This document shows, piece by piece, positions 16,568 to 24,854 of a DNA stretch of 64,000 nt. The notes under the pieces were generated by a model, which saw nothing but the letters and a program-made list of their open reading frames with translations, had not been told where the DNA came from and searched no databases. How positions within the stretch are numbered: position 1 is the first letter of the stretch; each line of letters opens with the position of its first letter. This DNA is from an uncultured Rhodoferax sp. (GTDB taxonomy: Bacteria > Pseudomonadota > Gammaproteobacteria > Burkholderiales > Burkholderiaceae_C). The position numbers and the translations under genes are program-made. The DNA is taken from NCBI RefSeq assembly GCF_946221635.1, contig NZ_CAMIHB010000020.1:1-64000 (forward strand), in the 5' to 3' direction.

Positions 16568-17961
16568 AGTGCGCTCTCCTTCAGGTGGGCCAGGCCCGCC
16601 GTCTGCAGCACCATCGCCGCACGCAGGGCCAGGTCTTCGCGCCAGGGCGCGGCAATGATTTGCACCGCAATCGGCAGGCCGCCCGTGCCCTCGGGCCACA
16701 GCGGTGCAGCCACCACCGGGCAGCCTGCAAACGACACCGGCTGCGTGAGCAGGCCAATGGACGGGCGGCAGGGCAGTTGCTGGCCGTTGATGTCGATCCA
16801 CTCCGCACCCAGCAGCGGTGCGCTGACCGGTGTGGCCGGGGCCAGCAGCACGTCCCATTGCGTGAACAGCGCGTTCACCTTGTCGCGGTAGATGCGGCGA
16901 AAGCGTTGCGCCTGCAGGTACCAGGCCGCGGGCTGCAGCGCACCTGCCAAAAAGCGGTCTACCGACAGCGGCTCAAAGTCGTGTGCGCGGGTGCGCAGGT
17001 CGTCCAGGTGCAGGTTGGCGCCCTCGCTGGCCGTGGTGATGAAGGCCGCCGCGCGGCCCAGTGCCGCGTCGGGCCATTCCACCAGGTCCGATGCGCCCAG
17101 CGCCTTGGCGGCGGCCATGGCGGCAGCGCGCGCCGGTGGCGTGGCGTTGTCGTGGAAATAGCCACCCAAGAGGCCGATGCGCAGGTTCGACACGCCCTGG
17201 CGCAGCAGCGCAGTCACGGGCGCGATCTGTGTGGCGTGGCAGCCGGGGTCCAGCGGGTCGGGGCTTTGCATGGCGTCGTACGACCAGGCCAGCGCCTCCA
17301 CCGAATCGGCCAGCGGCCCCAGATGGTCGATGCTCTGCACAAAGGGGTAGCTGCCGCGGCGCGACAGCCGGCCAAACGTGGGCTTGAGCCCCCACACGCC
17401 GCAAAACGATGCCGGCACGCGGATGGAGCCATTGGTGTCCGAACCCAGCGCGATGGGCACCTGCCCCGCTGCAACGGCTGCCCCCGAGCCGCCCGAGGAG
17501 CCGCCTGCCGTGCGCTGCAGATCGTGCGGGTTGTGGCACGGCCCTTCGTGGCTGTTCTCGGTGGTGAAGCCGTAGGCGTACTCGTCCATGTTGAGCCCGC
17601 CCACCAACACTGCTCCGGCAGCCTGCATGCGCTGCACCAGGAAGGCGTCGCTGGTCGCTGGCGCATGGCCCCGGTTGACCTTGGAGCCTGCCAGCGTGAC
17701 CTCGCCCGCCATGTCAAACAGGTTCTTCACCGCATAGGGCACACCGGCCAGCGGCGGCAGCGCTTCGCCGCGTGCGCGTCGCGCATCGATCTGCGCTGCC
17801 TCGGCCCGCGCACGGGCGTAGCCCTTGCTGGTGAAGGCGTTGACGCGCGCATCGGTGGCCTCGATGCGGGCAATGCTGGCCTCCAGTACCTCGGCGGCGC
17901 TGCGCTCGCCGCTGGCCACCTGGCGGGCGATGTGTTGGGTGGTGGATGCTACGTTTTTCAT
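16564..17961 (-). CDS. atzE: AtzE family amidohydrolase (1-carboxybiuret hydrolase-like)
   Basis: The 465-residue amidase-signature enzyme has the Ser-cisSer-Lys triad visible: Lys in PYAVKNLFDMAG (about residue 80), the cis-Ser in AGGSSGGSGAAVAAG, and the nucleophile in LGSDTNGSIRVPASFCGVWG. AtzE with AtzG hydrolyses 1-carboxybiuret to 1,3-dicarboxyurea, and AtzEG is related to the GatA/GatC pair. It follows atzG by six bases and overlaps atzH. The start codon ATG 17961 and the first residues (MKNVAS) lie inside a 42-bp repeat. A generic amidase role is possible, but the atzG and atzH neighbours make this assignment strong. Confidence 0.88.
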   Translation of the reverse strand: MKNVASTTQHIARQVASGERSAAEVLEASIARIEATDARVNAFTSKGYARARAEAAQIDARRARGEALPPLAGVPYAVKNLFDMAGEVTLAGSKVNRGHAPATSDAFLVQRMQAAGAVLVGGLNMDEYAYGFTTENSHEGPCHNPHDLQRTAGGSSGGSGAAVAAGQVPIALGSDTNGSIRVPASFCGVWGLKPTFGRLSRRGSYPFVQSIDHLGPLADSVEALAWSYDAMQSPDPLDPGCHATQIAPVTALLRQGVSNLRIGLLGGYFHDNATPPARAAAMAAAKALGASDLVEWPDAALGRAAAFITTASEGANLHLDDLRTRAHDFEPLSVDRFLAGALQPAAWYLQAQRFRRIYRDKVNALFTQWDVLLAPATPVSAPLLGAEWIDINGQQLPCRPSIGLLTQPVSFAGCPVVAAPLWPEGTGGLPIAVQIIAAPWREDLALRAAMVLQTAGLAHLKESAL

Positions 17962-17989
17962 AGCTGTTTACGCAGATTCAACGGGGGCT
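17948..17989 (-). repeat. 42-bp dispersed repeat, copy 5, spanning the atzG stop and atzE start
   Basis: On the minus strand the copy begins AGCCCCCGTTGAATCTGCG, continues TAAACAGCTATG, and ends AAAAACGTAGC. The TAA is the stop of atzG and the ATG is the start of atzE, so the element supplies the whole intercistronic junction and the last residues of AtzG. There is no other obvious ribosome site. Confidence 0.82.
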
Positions 17990-18180
17990 GAAGGCGTATT
18001 TGGCTTGTAAATCTCGGCCAGCTCGGCTTCGGGTGGCAGGGCCAGCGCGTCCAGCATCCGGGCCATGGCGGCGGTGCGTTGCAGGTGCGCGGCCACGCGC
18101 ACCACCTGCGCGTCGTCCAGCGGCAGACCCAGCACGGCGGCGCTGGCGCGCACATAGCTCAGGGCGTCGGTGTCGTTCAT
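17968..18180 (-). CDS. atzG: AtzG-like small subunit (DUF4089, GatC-like)
   Basis: The 70-residue helical protein carries SAAVLGLPLDDAQVVRVAAHLQR and an LPPEAELAEIYKP tail. This is the GatC-like wrap-around pattern reported for AtzG, the small partner that stabilises AtzE. ATG 18180 is 13 bases after the atzF stop. The final residues (approximately APVESA) are encoded by the 42-bp repeat at 17948-17989, so this protein's C-terminus differs from that of relatives. Confidence 0.82.
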   Translation of the reverse strand: MNDTDALSYVRASAAVLGLPLDDAQVVRVAAHLQRTAAMARMLDALALPPEAELAEIYKPNTPSAPVESA

Positions 18181-18193
18181 GGGGGTCTCCGCG

Positions 18194-19894
18194 TCAGGCC
18201 TTGAGGGCGGCCATGTAGTTGCGCCAGCCGCCCAGGTGGGTGATGTCGGTGGCGCCCTGGGTCGCCACGGCTTCGCAGACAAAGCCCTGCACGCTGCTGC
18301 CATCGGCCAGTTGCAGGGTGCCTATGCCCAGCGGCGCGGGAATGAGGGCCACGAACGAGCCGTAATGGGCCGCGGGCATTTCCCAGATCTCCAGCGCAAT
18401 CCGCCCACCCGCGCCGTCCGCCACGCGCACCAGACCCGGCTTGGGCGGTGTGGTGCCGGGCAGTGCGTAAAAGCGGTAGTGGGGTGCCGTCTCGGCGTTG
18501 GTGATCAGGCGCGCCCCGCGCTCGGTGAGCTGGCTGTTCAGCGGCATGCCCGAGAGGTGGGCCCCCACCACGGCCACGCGCACCGTGGGCTCGGCCCGCA
18601 GGCCGGCAATGGGCTGCGGTGCCGGCAGGGGCAGGCCCGTGGCGCCCAGCGGCAGGCCCGTGGCGTGGTGGTAGCGCTGGCCCAGTTCGGCCAACTGCCA
18701 GTCGCTGGCGCACGGGCCAATGAGCGTGATGCCAAACGGCAGGCCATCGTCGCGCAGGCTGCTGGGCACGGACAACGCCGCGTAGTCCAGCAGGTTCACA
18801 AAGTTGGTGTACGCGCCCAGGTTGCGGTTCAGCGCCACCGGGTCGGCCTGCATGGCGGCAATGGTGTAGTGCGTGGGGGCGGTGGGCACCAGCAGCACGT
18901 CGATGCGGTCCCACATGGCGTCGGCCTGCTGGCCCAGGGCGCGCAGTTGTGTCTGGGCCTCGAACACATCGGCCGCGTTGAAGTTGCGCCCCTTGGCGAT
19001 GATGCTGCGCACCGGCTCCACCACCTGGTCTTCCTGTGCATCGAAAAACGAGCGGATGGCGGCGTAGCGCTCGGCCACCAATGCACTCTCATACAGCAGG
19101 GCCGCAGCGTCGGCCAGGGGCTGGTAGTGGATGGGCACCGCCGTACCGCCCAGCGCGGTGAGCCGGGCCACGGCCTGGGCAAAGGCCGTTTCGGCCTGCG
19201 CGTCGCCGTCAAAGGTCAGGGCGTCGGGCACCCCGAAGCGGAACTGCGCCGGGAAGGGCGTGCTGCGCAGCGCCAGCGCACGGGAGTAGGGGTCTTTCGC
19301 GTCATGCCCCAGCGCGGCCTGCAGCACCTGGGCGGCCAAGCCCACGGTGCCCGCAAAGATGGACACGCAATCGGCACTCTGCGCCGCCGGCAGCACCCCG
19401 TAGGCGCTGATCAGGCCCTTGCTGGGCTTGAGGCCCACGATGTTGTTCAGGCCTGCCGGCACCCGGCCTGAGCCTGCGGTGTCGGTACCCAGTGCAAAGT
19501 CCACCTGACCCGTGGCCACCACATAGGCCGAGCCGGAGCTGGAGCCGCCCGATACATACAGCGGGTTGAAGGCATTGGGCACGGCGCCGTAGGGCGAGCG
19601 CGTGCCGTTCAGGCCGCAGGCAAACTGGTCCAGATTGGTTTTTCCCACCAGCGATGCACCGGCATCGAGCAGTTTCTGCACAACCGTGGCGTGTGCCGTG
19701 GGTTGGCGGCTAAAGGCTGGGCAGGCCGCGGTCAGCGGCAGGCCCAGCACATCGATGTTGTCCTTGGCCGCAAAGCGCAAGCCGGCCAGCGGCCCCCCGG
19801 ACGCACCGGCCATGGGCGCGGCAGGGCGGCTGATCCAGGCCTGGGGCGCCAGCGCGGCACCGTCGGGGCGTGAGGGAGAGAAGGTTTGCACCAT
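18194..19894 (-). CDS. atzF: allophanate hydrolase AtzF
   Basis: The 566-residue protein has an amidase domain at residues 1-440 with the triad Lys in LRFAAKDNIDV, cis-Ser in SGGSSSGSAYVVA, and nucleophile in LGTDTAGSGRVPAG. A separate C-terminal domain (about 450-566) starts VRVAVVGAHLSGMPLN, as in AtzF/DUR1,2-type enzymes. The N-terminal domain deaminates allophanate and the C-terminal domain helps decarboxylation, giving ammonia and CO2. It is the first gene of the operon. I chose ATG 19894 because the upstream frame lacks family similarity. Confidence 0.9.
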   Translation of the reverse strand: MVQTFSPSRPDGAALAPQAWISRPAAPMAGASGGPLAGLRFAAKDNIDVLGLPLTAACPAFSRQPTAHATVVQKLLDAGASLVGKTNLDQFACGLNGTRSPYGAVPNAFNPLYVSGGSSSGSAYVVATGQVDFALGTDTAGSGRVPAGLNNIVGLKPSKGLISAYGVLPAAQSADCVSIFAGTVGLAAQVLQAALGHDAKDPYSRALALRSTPFPAQFRFGVPDALTFDGDAQAETAFAQAVARLTALGGTAVPIHYQPLADAAALLYESALVAERYAAIRSFFDAQEDQVVEPVRSIIAKGRNFNAADVFEAQTQLRALGQQADAMWDRIDVLLVPTAPTHYTIAAMQADPVALNRNLGAYTNFVNLLDYAALSVPSSLRDDGLPFGITLIGPCASDWQLAELGQRYHHATGLPLGATGLPLPAPQPIAGLRAEPTVRVAVVGAHLSGMPLNSQLTERGARLITNAETAPHYRFYALPGTTPPKPGLVRVADGAGGRIALEIWEMPAAHYGSFVALIPAPLGIGTLQLADGSSVQGFVCEAVATQGATDITHLGGWRNYMAALKA

Positions 19895-19901
19895 TTTGAA
19901 G

Positions 19902-19920
19902 CATCCAATCTTGTATCCAA
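19902..19920. promoter_or_regulatory. candidate operator in front of the ureide operon
   Basis: On the minus strand, two copies of TTGGATRC (TTGGATAC and TTGGATGC) lie 11 bases apart. The first forms a short TTG-GATA-CAA inverted repeat. FCD-type GntR regulators often bind short GT/AC-containing palindromes, so this could be the site of the regulator encoded at the operon's end. It lies 7-27 bases before the atzF start. The match is weak and no second site was found. Confidence 0.3.
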
Positions 19921-19996
19921 GAACGAATGCAAGTGGCGTGCCAGCCTCCGCGCGCATGCGCTGCCCGCGTACGGAAAGGGTGGTGGGTGCGGTGGT

Positions 19997-20746
19997 TTAG
20001 AGGGTGCGCAGTGCCTGCAGGCGCTGGTGGGCTTCGCTGTCCCACAGCGGGGGCAACTGGTTCTTGGCGCGCAGGTAGTGCAGGCTGAACACGTCCAGCC
20101 AGGCCTCCAGCGCCTGGGCGGCGCGCGTCTCGCCGGCCATGTCCAGGCACAGGGCGCCCACTTCGCTGGTGCAGAAATGGTCGTCGCGCCGGCTGCGGCG
20201 CAGGCGGTAGCGCGAGATCTGCTCGGGCTGCAGGCTCAGCACCGGAAAGCGGTCCAGGTAGGGGCTCTTGCGGAACATCTTGCGCGCCTCGGGCCAGGTG
20301 GCGTCCAGCAAGATGAACAAAGGCTTCTTGCCCGGCGCCATGTCTTGCGGCGGGGGCAGCGTATTCACCACCCGCCCCTCGGCCACAAACTCGCCGGGGA
20401 ACACCACATAGGGCTGCCATTGCGGGTCCGCCAGCAGTTCCAGCAGCGCCGGGTCCACCTCGGTGCGGGCCCAGCCAAAGGCCCAGGTGTCGGCCACCAC
20501 ATCGGCAATCAGCCAGCCGGTGTTGCTGGGTTTGATGGGTTCGATGTCCGCCATCAGCAGGCACACGCCCACGCGCGTGGGCACTTGCGGGCGCAGCGCG
20601 CAGATGCAGTGGGCCGGCGCCACGCGGCAGTCCGGGCAGCGCTCGGCCTTCATGCCGCCGCGCGCGAGAAAGGGCTTGGCACTGCGCGCCAGGCGGGCGG
20701 CGCGCAGGCGGTGGACGGCGTGGGGCAGGGATGGAACAGTGGACAT
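19997..20746 (-). CDS. DTW domain protein, probable tRNA aminocarboxypropyltransferase
   Basis: The 249-residue protein has an N-terminal zinc-ribbon-like set (RCPDCRVAPAHCIC) and the family core LDATWPEARKMFRKSPYL, followed by RLRRSRRDDHFCTSEVGAL. DTW-domain enzymes such as E. coli TapT attach a 3-amino-3-carboxypropyl group from S-adenosylmethionine to uridine in tRNA. ATG 20746 starts two bases after the hipA stop, so it may be read from the hip transcript. A TTG nine bases upstream is an alternative start. Confidence 0.87.
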   Translation of the reverse strand: MSTVPSLPHAVHRLRAARLARSAKPFLARGGMKAERCPDCRVAPAHCICALRPQVPTRVGVCLLMADIEPIKPSNTGWLIADVVADTWAFGWARTEVDPALLELLADPQWQPYVVFPGEFVAEGRVVNTLPPPQDMAPGKKPLFILLDATWPEARKMFRKSPYLDRFPVLSLQPEQISRYRLRRSRRDDHFCTSEVGALCLDMAGETRAAQALEAWLDVFSLHYLRAKNQLPPLWDSEAHQRLQALRTL

Positions 20747-20748
20747 GC

Positions 20749-22008
20749 TCAGCAAAAACTCTTTCGTTGCAGGCGCAGCGCGTCGCGGTCCAGGCTGGCG
20801 CGCAGCAGTTCCATGTCCGCAGCATGCACGCCGTGTTGTTCAAAGTGGGCGGGCCACCCATCCACCACGCGGGCAACCTCGGCCACCAGCGCATGGGCGC
20901 GCTCGGCGGACAGGCCAAACTCGCGCCGCTCCGACAGCGCGTTGTCCAGCGTGGACTCTGCACCGCGTGTGCCTACCTGCATGGCCTGAACCCCCAGGTT
21001 CTGCAAGCTCGGCACCACGTCATAGGCGGGGGACAGGTCGTGGTAGCCATCCAGCCCCAGGCGCAGGCAGTGGTTGCGTTCGTGGTCGTCGGTGTTGTCC
21101 GTCAGGATGTTGAACACCATGCGGCGGAACAGCTCCTCACGCATCATCGCCTGGTGGTCCGGATGGGCCAGGCGCAGCAACACGGTGGCCAGCGCGCTGT
21201 AAGCCAGCGGCAGGCGCGCAGCGCGCAGTGCGGTGTGGGCCGATTGGCAATGCAGCCGCAAACCATCTTGCCGGTCAAAGCGCTGGATGGTGAGTGCGTG
21301 CCGCGCCTTGCCATGGCGCGGTGCCAGCGCCAGCAAACCGGTGGCCGCCACACGGATGCCCGCCGCCGCCGCCAGGGTCATGGTGGCGTGCTCGATGCAG
21401 GGTGTGTCCACGGGGTCGTCCAACTCGCTGAACTTCACCACGCAGGGGCCGGCTGGCGTTTGCAGCAAGGCCTTCGGGCGTGCTCCACCCAGCGTCACAC
21501 CGGGCTGCACCAGGCGCCGGATCTGCGGCGTGATGGGGGCTTGCTGCTGCACGTCTTCCACCGCCTGTGCCAGCTGCGCCAGGTCGTTTAGTTGCGGATA
21601 GGGGCCGATGCGGCGCGGGATGTACTGCTCCGCGGACACCGACATGCCCAGGGCTCCGAAGCGGTCATCGCCCGCGAACAGCAGCATCTCCAGCACCGAG
21701 AGCCGGGCCGGGCGCTCGATGTGCCGGATGATGCGCTCGCCCCAGCGGTCGGGCCGCGCGTCGTCCAGCGCGCCGGGCACGCTGCTGCGCTCACCCACGC
21801 TGAAGTCCTGGCCGGCAATCAAGGGCAAATCTTCGCTGAGCGGAAAGTGCCACCACGTGGGCGCATAGCTGAATACCGCGCAGTCCGGCACCAGCGGCGA
21901 GAGCCGCAGTTCGCCGACCAGCACGGGGTGGGCCGGGTTGACCAGTGCCCAGACGTACAGGCTGTCTTGCGGTACGTAGCTACCGGGTTGGATGTCGGGC
22001 CCGTTCAT
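20749..22008 (-). CDS. hipA: HipA-type serine/threonine kinase toxin
   Basis: The 419-residue protein has the HipA_N beta domain first (LYVWALVNPAHPVLVGELRLS), then the kinase. The P-loop-like segment is GVTLGGARPKALLQ, the catalytic loop NILTDNTDDHERNHCLRL, and the metal-binding aspartate sits in SPAYDVVPS. HipA kinases phosphorylate translation factors such as GltX and slow growth; the upstream HTH protein is the expected antitoxin. It overlaps hipB by four bases (ATGA). The N-terminal 30 residues are unusually proline-rich, but the gene looks intact. Confidence 0.88.
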   Translation of the reverse strand: MNGPDIQPGSYVPQDSLYVWALVNPAHPVLVGELRLSPLVPDCAVFSYAPTWWHFPLSEDLPLIAGQDFSVGERSSVPGALDDARPDRWGERIIRHIERPARLSVLEMLLFAGDDRFGALGMSVSAEQYIPRRIGPYPQLNDLAQLAQAVEDVQQQAPITPQIRRLVQPGVTLGGARPKALLQTPAGPCVVKFSELDDPVDTPCIEHATMTLAAAAGIRVAATGLLALAPRHGKARHALTIQRFDRQDGLRLHCQSAHTALRAARLPLAYSALATVLLRLAHPDHQAMMREELFRRMVFNILTDNTDDHERNHCLRLGLDGYHDLSPAYDVVPSLQNLGVQAMQVGTRGAESTLDNALSERREFGLSAERAHALVAEVARVVDGWPAHFEQHGVHAADMELLRASLDRDALRLQRKSFC

Positions 22009-22415
22009 GGCGCCTTGCCCGGTCCGGCCGGGTGAATCAAGGCGGCCAACCCGGCGGCGATGTGCGCTTGGCGCGCTTCTGCCACCGGTGCTGCGCTTGC
22101 CGGCGTGCGCTGCGCCTGTACGCGCAGGATCTCGCGTTCCAGCGCTGCCTGGTCTTGCTGCGGGGCGATCAGGTCGGCCAGCGTGGCGGAGGGGTTGATC
22201 AGCCACATGCACATCACATACGAGGCCATGGCCACCGAAGGGTCCCCGCGCTCGATGCGGGCCATGGTGGGTTGCGACACGCCCAAGCGCTTGGCCCACT
22301 GCGCCTGCGTCTCCTTGCGCCGCTTGCGCGCAATGACGATGTTCTGCGCCAGCAACGCAATCTGCTGCACGACGGCCTGCGGATAGTCAGAGGGTTTGGT
22401 GGTTTGCAGTGGCAT
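22005..22415 (-). CDS. hipB: HipB-like XRE-family antitoxin
   Basis: The 136-residue protein carries a classical helix-turn-helix at about residues 30-60 (QWAKRLGVSQPTMARIERGDPS) and a longer C-terminal tail (QRTPASAAPVAEARQ) than E. coli HipB. It should bind HipA and the AT-rich operator region directly upstream. Its stop overlaps the hipA start, as in other hipBA operons. The conserved SDYPQAV opening is typical of HipB-like antitoxins paired with short HipA kinases. Confidence 0.87.
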   Translation of the reverse strand: MPLQTTKPSDYPQAVVQQIALLAQNIVIARKRRKETQAQWAKRLGVSQPTMARIERGDPSVAMASYVMCMWLINPSATLADLIAPQQDQAALEREILRVQAQRTPASAAPVAEARQAHIAAGLAALIHPAGPGKAP

Positions 22416-22516
22416 TCATAGATATTAGCAAAAAAGCCAAAAATATAAATCTATGAATTCAAAGGGAAAGAAAATTTATAGAATTGCAAAAAATATAGAA
22501 AAACAAAAAATCTATA
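22416..22516. promoter_or_regulatory. AT-rich hip operator/promoter region with repeated half-sites
   Basis: The region is strikingly AT-rich against GC-rich flanks. An 8-base inverted repeat TCATAGAT / ATCTATGA sits at 22416-22423 and 22449-22456. Further TATAGAA half-sites lie at about 22478 and 22494, and an inverted TCTATA at 22511. Such spaced half-sites are what a dimeric HipB repressor would bind. Confidence 0.55.
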
Positions 22517-22527
22517 AGTAATTCTTG

Positions 22528-23106
22528 TCAGGGCCAAGGTTTGGGCACAAAGCCAATCGTCAGCCCGGTTTCGGTCACCGTGATGCTGCCCGGCTGCATG
22601 CCCAGGCCATCGGGCAGGGCCAGGTCCTGCGGGCGCATGCGATGCACCACCACCTCCAGCAGCGTGCGCTCGGCCAGCGCGGGGCCGTAGACCCTGAGCA
22701 GGGCCATGGCCGCGGGTGGCAGGCTGGGGAACTGCAGGCGCTTGAGGCGCAGTTGGTGTGCGCGTACCGTGCGGTCCGTCGCCTCGTAGCGCAGCGCAAA
22801 TTCCACGTCCAGCAGGCCCTGGTGGCTGCGGTTCAGCGCGGGGCCGGCGGCGTCTACCTGCATCTCCGCGCCCAGCCGGTTCTGCGCAGGCAAAAGCCGC
22901 AGCTGCGGCAGCTGCACATCCAGATTCACCAGCCCCGGCACCGGGTAGCGAAACGGAAAGCGCTGCCCCACCGCCGCCTGCAGCGTGGCCAGAGACACCT
23001 TGTACTGCGGCTGCACAGCCGGTGCATCGTCGGCTTCCGGCTCCGAATCGGCCTGTGCCAAAAGGGGCAGACACAACAACGTGGGAAGGAACAAGCGGCG
23101 GCGCAT
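22528..23106 (-). CDS. DUF1439-like exported protein
   Basis: The 192-residue protein begins with a signal peptide (RRRLFLPTLLCLPLLAQA) and continues with VSLATLQAAVGQRFPFRYPVPGLVNLDV, the opening of DUF1439/YceB-type proteins. The C-terminal half contains YGPALAERTLLEVVVHRM, also typical of the family. No lipobox cysteine is seen at the cleavage site, unlike E. coli YceB. The role is unknown; the family has a lipid-binding-like fold. It runs into the AT-rich hip region at its 3' end. Confidence 0.75.
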   Translation of the reverse strand: MRRRLFLPTLLCLPLLAQADSEPEADDAPAVQPQYKVSLATLQAAVGQRFPFRYPVPGLVNLDVQLPQLRLLPAQNRLGAEMQVDAAGPALNRSHQGLLDVEFALRYEATDRTVRAHQLRLKRLQFPSLPPAAMALLRVYGPALAERTLLEVVVHRMRPQDLALPDGLGMQPGSITVTETGLTIGFVPKPWP

Positions 23107-23181
23107 GGCAGAAATCTTAGGGGCGAACCGTAACGGCACACGTGCCGCCGTGTAAACAAATGCAGCACTATCATCCGCCGC

Positions 23182-23922
23182 ATGTCCCGCTCCGCCCGCC
23201 TGTTCGACCTGATCCACCTGCTACGCAGCCACCGGCGGGCCGTCAGCGGGCAGGCGCTGGCACAGCAGCTAGGCATCAGCATCCGCACGCTCTACCGCGA
23301 CATTGCCAGCCTGCAGGCGCAGGGCGCGCAGATCGAGGGCGAGCCCGGTGTGGGCTACCTGCTCAAGCCTGGCTTTGTATTGCCGCCACTAATGTTCACG
23401 CCCGAAGAGGTGGAGTCGCTGGTGCTGGGCGCGCGCTGGGTGGCGCAGCAGACCGATGCCGGCCTGGCGGCTGCGGCGCGCAGTGCGCTGGCCCGCATAG
23501 CGGCTGTGCTGCCGCCCGAGCAGCGCCACGACCTGGAAGCCTCGGCCTTGCTGGTGGCCATTAACCCAGGCGGCCACAGCGCCGACCATGAGCCCTTGCC
23601 CCAGACCGCAGCGCCCGCGCTGCTGCGCCAGGCCGTGCGCACCGAGCACAAGCTGCGCATCCGCTACCAGGACGCCCAGGGCGCACTGTCCGAGCGCGTG
23701 ATCTGGCCGTTCGCGCTGGCCTACTTCGAGCGGGCGCGCGTGCTCATGGGCTGGTGCGAGCTGCGGCAGGACTTTCGCTACTTCCGCACCGACCGCATCG
23801 CCAGCGCCGCGCTGCTGGAGGCGCGCTACCCCCAGCGCAAACAGGCCCTCCTCAAGGCCTGGCGCAACACGCTGCAGCCCGAGAAGCGCTACACCATCCT
23901 GCCGGAAACTGACAGCATGTAA
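23182..23922 (+). CDS. YafY-family transcriptional regulator (HTH + WYL)
   Basis: The 246-residue protein has an N-terminal DeoR-like winged helix (RAVSGQALAQQLGISIRTLYRDIASLQAQGAQIEG) and a WYL domain at about residues 140-210, including RIRYQDAQGALSERVIWPFAL and WCELRQDFRYFRTDRI. WYL domains bind nucleotides or nucleic acids and control the regulator. The VOC and DUF1761 genes that follow after 34 bases are the likely targets or co-transcribed partners. Confidence 0.88.
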   Translation: MSRSARLFDLIHLLRSHRRAVSGQALAQQLGISIRTLYRDIASLQAQGAQIEGEPGVGYLLKPGFVLPPLMFTPEEVESLVLGARWVAQQTDAGLAAAARSALARIAAVLPPEQRHDLEASALLVAINPGGHSADHEPLPQTAAPALLRQAVRTEHKLRIRYQDAQGALSERVIWPFALAYFERARVLMGWCELRQDFRYFRTDRIASAALLEARYPQRKQALLKAWRNTLQPEKRYTILPETDSM

Positions 23923-23956
23923 ACCTAATCTTGGCGCCTTCCCAACCCAGGAGCCC

Positions 23957-24364
23957 TTGATGAAATTTGCTTCCGTTCGCCTCGTCACCGCTGATGCCGC
24001 CCGCATCGACACACTGGTGTCCTTCTACACACGCCTGACCGGCCTCACCGCCACCCGCCCCGTGCCCGACTTTGCCGAGCTGCGCTTTGCCGGCCTGGTG
24101 CTTGCCATTACCAGCGAGCGCATGGTCCAGCAGTTCAACGCCGGTGCTTCCCGCGCAGCAGCGAACCAGTCCGCCATCCTGGAATTTGAGGTGGACAATG
24201 TCGATGCCCTGCACCAGCGCCTGGCCGATGCCGCAGCCACTGCCATGCCCCCGACCACCATGCCCTGGGGCAATCGCTCCCTGCTGTTGCGCGACCCGGA
24301 TGGCAATGTGGTCAACGTGTTCTCCCGCCCCGTGGCGAACGCACAGGAGGCCGCCCATGCTTGA
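23957..24364 (+). CDS. VOC family protein (glyoxalase/bleomycin-resistance type)
   Basis: The 135-residue protein has two beta-alpha-beta repeats: KFASVRLVTADAARIDTLVSFY at the N-terminus and LEFEVDNVDALHQRL in the middle. A C-terminal LLLRDPDGNVVNVFSRP segment supplies the usual metal-ligand region. The enzymatic reaction is unknown. The gene overlaps the next by eight bases and follows the YafY regulator closely, a common pairing in proteobacteria. Confidence 0.87.
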   Translation: MMKFASVRLVTADAARIDTLVSFYTRLTGLTATRPVPDFAELRFAGLVLAITSERMVQQFNAGASRAAANQSAILEFEVDNVDALHQRLADAAATAMPPTTMPWGNRSLLLRDPDGNVVNVFSRPVANAQEAAHA

Positions 24365-24773
24365 GGCCTTCAGCTCCATCCCCTGGTGGGCCGTGCTCGC
24401 CGCGGCCTTTGCGTCCTTTGTGCTGGGTGGCGTGTGGTTTGCGCTGCTATTGGCCAAACCCTATGCCCGCGCCCTGGGCAAAGAGAACGCGCCGCCGCCA
24501 AAGCCCACCCCCCTTTTCCTCATCGGCCCCCTTGTCTGCGGCTTCGTCATGGCCGCCACCAGCGCCGTGCTGCAAGCACTGCTGCATATCGACACTGCCA
24601 ATGCCGCTGCAGCCTGGGGCGCGCTGCTGGGGCTGGGCTACTTGGGGGCCACGGCCACCAACGTGGCTATCAATCCCAACATACCGCGCCCCTTGCTCTA
24701 TGCGCTGGTGAACGTGCCCTACTTTGCCTTGTCCAGCATCCTCATCCAACTGTTGCTGGTCTGGCTGCGCTAG
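24357..24773 (+). CDS. DUF1761 family membrane protein
   Basis: The 138-residue protein has four hydrophobic helices. It carries the family's SFVLGGVWFALLLAKPYARALG opening, an AAWGALLGLGYLGATATNVAIN third helix, and LLYALVNVPYFALSSILI at the end. Function is unknown. ATG 24357 lies inside the 3' end of the VOC gene, so the two are translationally coupled; the longer upstream frame is only an alternate reading of that gene. Confidence 0.82.
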   Translation: MLEAFSSIPWWAVLAAAFASFVLGGVWFALLLAKPYARALGKENAPPPKPTPLFLIGPLVCGFVMAATSAVLQALLHIDTANAAAAWGALLGLGYLGATATNVAINPNIPRPLLYALVNVPYFALSSILIQLLLVWLR

Positions 24774-24854
24774 CCTCCCCAGGGGTGTACGGGGGGTGTT
24801 GGCGTCCTGTCACAGTGCCTGTCTATACTGCGCGCCAACTAATTCGTTGGGCCC

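Noticed and set aside
16585..17991. 468-codon plus-strand frame antisense to atzE
   Set aside because: A codon-bias shadow in GC-rich DNA. The opposite strand encodes an intact amidase with catalytic triad, and the antisense product is low-complexity Arg/Gly/Gln-rich.
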